DNA from: Ruminococcaceae bacterium UBA3220
GTDB lineage: Bacteria > Bacillota > Clostridia > Oscillospirales > Acutalibacteraceae
Direction: 5' to 3'
Assembly (NCBI GenBank): GCA_002363095.1
Contig: DEWC01000094.1
Span: forward strand, 1-8,566
DNA length: 8,566 bases
Shown here: one piece after another, positions 6,522 to 8,566 of the stretch
Layout: every line of letters begins with the position of its first letter
Numbering within the stretch: the stretch's first letter is position 1
Made by a program: the position numbers and the translations under genes
The notes under the pieces: model-generated
Told to the model about the DNA's origin: nothing
The model's input: only the letters and a program-made list of their open reading frames with translations
The model's database searches: none

Positions 6522-6550
6522 ATTCTATCACCATTTCCTTCTTATGTCAA
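6522..6550 (-). promoter_or_regulatory. Promoter of rny (extended -10)
   Basis: On the minus strand TTGACA (6545-6550), a 17-bp spacer and TAGAAT (6522-6527) with TG one base upstream of the -10. The predicted start is near 6515. It diverges from the surface-protein promoter, with about 48 bp between the two -35 boxes. Confidence 0.78.
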
Positions 6551-6556
6551 GGAAAT

Positions 6557-6574
6557 AATACAAGTTATTGTATT
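6557..6574. repeat. Perfect 18-bp palindrome between divergent promoters
   Basis: AATACAA-GTTA-TTGTATT is a 7-bp perfect inverted repeat around 4 bp. It starts 6 bp upstream of the rny -35 box and ends 24 bp upstream of the -35 box of the surface-protein gene. The size and symmetry suit a dimeric repressor or activator site. It is AT-rich, so chance is possible, and I do not recognise a known operator consensus. Confidence 0.4.
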
Positions 6575-6598
6575 CGCTTTTTCAATATATACTATTTA

Positions 6599-6627
6599 TT
6601 GACATTTTTCGACAATTATGATATATT
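6599..6627 (+). promoter_or_regulatory. Promoter of the LRR-SLH surface-protein gene (extended -10)
   Basis: TTGACA (6599-6604), a 17-bp spacer and TATATT (6622-6627) with TG one base upstream. This near-consensus promoter suggests strong expression, fitting an abundant surface protein. The predicted start near 6634 leaves a leader of about 85 nt. Confidence 0.8.
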
Positions 6628-6634
6628 TACTTTA

Positions 6635-6660
6635 ACTTACAGTTGATGATAGCTGTAAGT
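6635..6660 (+). other. Hairpin at the 5' end of the surface-protein mRNA
   Basis: ACTTACAG (6635-6642) pairs with CTGTAAGT (6653-6660); a U-G and a U-A pair extend the stem to 10 bp around a 6-nt loop. It begins at or next to the predicted +1. As RNA it could protect the 5' end from decay. As DNA it is an inverted repeat placed where a repressor could block initiation. Confidence 0.5.
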
Positions 6661-6704
6661 CTTGCATTATTCTCCATTATGTTTTGTTTTTGCACATTCA
6701 TTCT

Positions 6705-6713
6705 AAAGGGGAG
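6705..6713 (+). promoter_or_regulatory. Ribosome binding site that selects a TTG start
   Basis: AAAGGGGAG lies 6 nt before TTG 6720-6722. The in-frame ATG at 6684 has no SD-like sequence and would put an atypical stretch ahead of the signal peptide, so TTG is the likely start. Confidence 0.8.
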
Positions 6714-6719
6714 TTACTG

Positions 6720-8249
6720 TTGTCAAATTCTCACCGACGAGCATGGCTGTTTCCAATCATATTTGTCCTATCGATTTTACTCACTTTTTCGGATTTCGGC
6801 ATTATTGCCGACTCCGGCAACAACATTGACGCGGAACTTGTTTGGAATTACGATCAAAATACCAAAACGCTTAAGGTATCCGCTCTGTCCGCCTATAACA
6901 ATATGCCCGATTACAAAAGCCGGACATACGCTTCATCCGAGTCTGACCTTCCGCCATGGGCGGCGGTTGAAAACGATATTGAAACCGTGATTATAGAAAA
7001 CGGTGTTTTAAAAATCGGAAACTATGCTTTTTGCGATTGTCAAGCCGTAAAAACGGTCATCATCGGCGACACGGTGAACATCATTGGCAAAGGGGCGTTT
7101 TCGGGTTGTAATTCGCTTGAAAGCGTCAACCCGTCAAAAAATCTTAAAGCAATCGAAGACTTTGCTTTTTCCAACTGCGTTTCGCTAAACGGTTTTGATT
7201 TTCCGAAAGGCGTTTCAAATATCGGCGCGAGCGCCTTTTACAATTGCGTTTCATTAAAGGCTTTAAACATTCCGCAAAGCCTTACGGATGTTATGCCTCT
7301 TGCGTTTGCGGGTTGCAGCGGTCTTGAAAAGATAAGTGTTGAGAGTTACAATTCCGCTTTTTTATCGTGCGGAAATTGCCTTATAGACAAGAACGAAAAG
7401 ACTTTGATTGCAGGATGTAAAAACTCTGTTATCCCTTCCGACGGTTCGGTAACAAGTATTTCTCCGTACGCTTTCTACAATTGCGAAGGGCTTGTAAGCA
7501 TAAATATACCAAACATCGGAAACGACACTTTTTCAATCGGAGATAACGCCTTTTTCGGTTGCAGTCGGTTAATCGATGTTCGTTTTTACGGCAACAGAAC
7601 CGAATGGAAAACAATGCTTAACTTCAATACCGGGACGGGCAATGAACCGCTTATCGGCGCTAATTGCCGTTTCTTCGGCTTTAAGGATGTTATGAATAAC
7701 ACCTGGTATGCAAACGCCGTGCAATATGTTTCCTGCAACAATATTATCTTAGGCTATAACGACGGCCATTTCGGCGCAACGGATTATCTTAAAAGGCAGG
7801 ATGCCGTAGTCATTCTATCGCGTATGTCAAAAAGCGATTTAACGGCTTTCGGCAACACATCTCCGTTTTCCGATGTCTCCAAAAATCAGTATTATACTTC
7901 CGCAATCGTCTGGGGCAAAAGAAACGGCATAGTAAACGGTTATACGAACAGAAAATTCGGCGTCGGAGACAGGGTTACCCGAGAACAGTTTTTATGCTTT
8001 TTGTACCGCTACGCAAAGTATACCGGAATTGACACCTCGACAAAAATCGACCGCAAACACTTTGCCGAAAAATATACCGATTTTTATAGTATAAGTCCTT
8101 ATGCCGTCGATGCGGTTTGCTGGGCTTTGGAAAAAGGTGTAATCTCGGGGAGGACCGCCGATACGATATCCCCCGGCGGATATTCTTCAAGAGCCGAAAT
8201 TTCACAAATGTTCTTTAACATTTATAAAAACAGCGTATTAGAAGGATGA
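6720..8249 (+). CDS. Secreted surface protein with BspA-type leucine-rich repeats and three SLH domains
   Basis: Protein of 509 residues from the TTG start. A signal peptide is clear: R6-R7, then a hydrophobic core at 9-22. After a short N-terminal strand region (about 38-82, ending DLPPWAAV) come BspA-type (LRR_5) repeats of about 23 residues from about 86 to 290. Each carries IGxxAFxxC-like units: AFCDC, AFSGC, AFSNC, AFYNC, AFAGC, AFYNC, AFFGC. The usual GNCLIDKNEKTLIAGC insert is at 218-233. Three SLH domains follow (about 321-371, 383-436, 453-504). Their TRAE-type motifs are KRQD, TREQ and SRAE, so the first is degenerate. SLH domains bind pyruvylated secondary cell-wall polymer; BspA repeats often serve adhesion, but the ligand here is unknown. 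The gene is monocistronic and diverges from rny. Confidence 0.9.
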   Translation: MSNSHRRAWLFPIIFVLSILLTFSDFGIIADSGNNIDAELVWNYDQNTKTLKVSALSAYNNMPDYKSRTYASSESDLPPWAAVENDIETVIIENGVLKIGNYAFCDCQAVKTVIIGDTVNIIGKGAFSGCNSLESVNPSKNLKAIEDFAFSNCVSLNGFDFPKGVSNIGASAFYNCVSLKALNIPQSLTDVMPLAFAGCSGLEKISVESYNSAFLSCGNCLIDKNEKTLIAGCKNSVIPSDGSVTSISPYAFYNCEGLVSINIPNIGNDTFSIGDNAFFGCSRLIDVRFYGNRTEWKTMLNFNTGTGNEPLIGANCRFFGFKDVMNNTWYANAVQYVSCNNIILGYNDGHFGATDYLKRQDAVVILSRMSKSDLTAFGNTSPFSDVSKNQYYTSAIVWGKRNGIVNGYTNRKFGVGDRVTREQFLCFLYRYAKYTGIDTSTKIDRKHFAEKYTDFYSISPYAVDAVCWALEKGVISGRTADTISPGGYSSRAEISQMFFNIYKNSVLEG

Positions 8250-8261
8250 TTTTTAACATAT

Positions 8262-8296
8262 AAAAAACGACCGACCGGAATGGTCAGTCGTTTTTC
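8262..8296. terminator. Bidirectional terminator between the surface-protein gene and rnpB
   Basis: AAAAACGAC (8263-8271) pairs with GTCGTTTTT (8287-8295); after one C-A mismatch GACC (8273-8276) pairs with GGTC (8282-8285) around loop GGAAT. A T-run follows on the plus strand (8291-8295) and six Ts on the minus strand (8262-8267). It lies 12 nt after the surface-gene stop and a few bases past the rnpB 3' end, so it can serve both. Confidence 0.9.
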
Positions 8297-8300
8297 TTTT

Positions 8301-8566
8301 AAGGAGCCGACAATAAGCCGAGTTCTGTCGTGCACGGTTATCTATCTCGACAGTGAATTACTCCCCTGCTCAAGCCGCTCGTCGTAACACACCGGGCAGG
8401 TGTATAGTTACAGTCAGCGTTGCTCCGAATAGGGTTTACAGGCATCTTATGTCTCCAAAAGATGCGGTGAGCTCTTACCTCGCCTTTCCACCCTTACCGA
8501 AATAATCGGCGGTATATCTCTGTTGCACTTTCCCTAAGGTTGCCCTCGGCGGCCGTTAGCCGTTAT
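8301..8566 (-). ncRNA. rnpB: RNase P RNA, 3' part (type A-like), 5' end outside window
   Basis: The catalytic RNA that removes the 5' leader of pre-tRNAs. Read on the minus strand it shows GAGGGCAACCTTAGGGAAA, then GTGCAACAGAGA, the specificity-domain string GGTAAGAGCTCACC, a hairpin GCATCTT/AAGATGC, TGTAAACCC, CGGAGCAA, GCTTGAG, and the diagnostic GACAGAACTCGGCTTAT at 8310-8326. These follow E. coli M1 RNA order (from memory), including P15-P17, so type A is likely. The 3' end is near 8301, just before the terminator. About 266 nt are present against a usual 350-400, so the first 100 or so, including the 5' half of P4 and the P6 partner, lie beyond the window. Confidence 0.96.

Noticed and set aside
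6684..6719. 12-codon extension of the surface protein from the ATG at 6684
   Set aside because: There is no SD site before it. TTG 6720 has AAAGGGGAG at 6-nt spacing and gives a textbook signal peptide.
8300..8330. AAGGAG at 8301-8306 as a ribosome binding site for a gene after the surface protein
   Set aside because: It is the complement of the rnpB 3' end and follows a terminator; no coding frame follows.
1..8566. A defence, mobile or otherwise new multi-gene system
   Set aside because: No transposase, integrase, toxin-antitoxin, CRISPR or phage-like gene is visible. All five coding units match known families and are housekeeping or surface genes under separate promoters.

Overview
The window looks like a chromosomal segment from an anaerobic low-GC Gram-positive bacterium, most likely a member of the Clostridia (Oscillospirales-like or another gut lineage). 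This rests on several observations: RNase Y, the ECF thiamine transporter ThiT, a YfhO-type polytopic GT-C protein, a surface protein joining BspA-type leucine-rich repeats to SLH domains, strong Shine-Dalgarno sites with TTG/GTG starts, near-consensus sigma-A promoters with extended -10 boxes, and an RNase P RNA that reads as type A (typical of Clostridia) rather than the type B of Bacillus. No mobile element, CRISPR array or tRNA is visible.

Layout. Positions 1-87 hold a weak terminator and a strong hairpin of unknown role. Positions 88-1483 (minus strand) hold a complete thiamine salvage operon: consensus promoter, TPP riboswitch, intrinsic terminator, thiT (thiamine uptake S-component) and thiN (thiamine pyrophosphokinase), with thiT and thiN overlapping by ATGA. 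ThiT imports thiamine, ThiN converts it to TPP, and TPP should close the riboswitch. Positions 1490-4102 (minus) hold a large YfhO-family membrane protein. Its promoter overlaps, face to face, the promoter of yfbR (4185-4757, plus), an HD-domain 5'-deoxynucleotidase. yfbR and the next gene, rny (4819-6360, minus), converge on a shared bidirectional terminator. rny has its own extended -10 promoter and a leader of about 155 nt with several hairpins.

The 359-nt gap 6361-6719 separates rny from a divergent LRR-SLH surface-protein gene (6720-8249, plus, TTG start). It contains both promoters, a perfect 18-bp palindrome between them and a hairpin at the start of the surface-protein mRNA. The surface gene converges on the 3' part of rnpB (8301-8566, minus, cut by the window edge), again across a shared bidirectional terminator.

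I see no new multi-gene system. The genes are mostly housekeeping. The points worth a second look are regulatory: the riboswitch/antiterminator arrangement, the overlapping divergent promoters, the rny leader, the palindrome, and an apparent lack of the GGU motif in RNase P RNA loop L15. All gene names rest on recognising family motifs by eye; no search was run.
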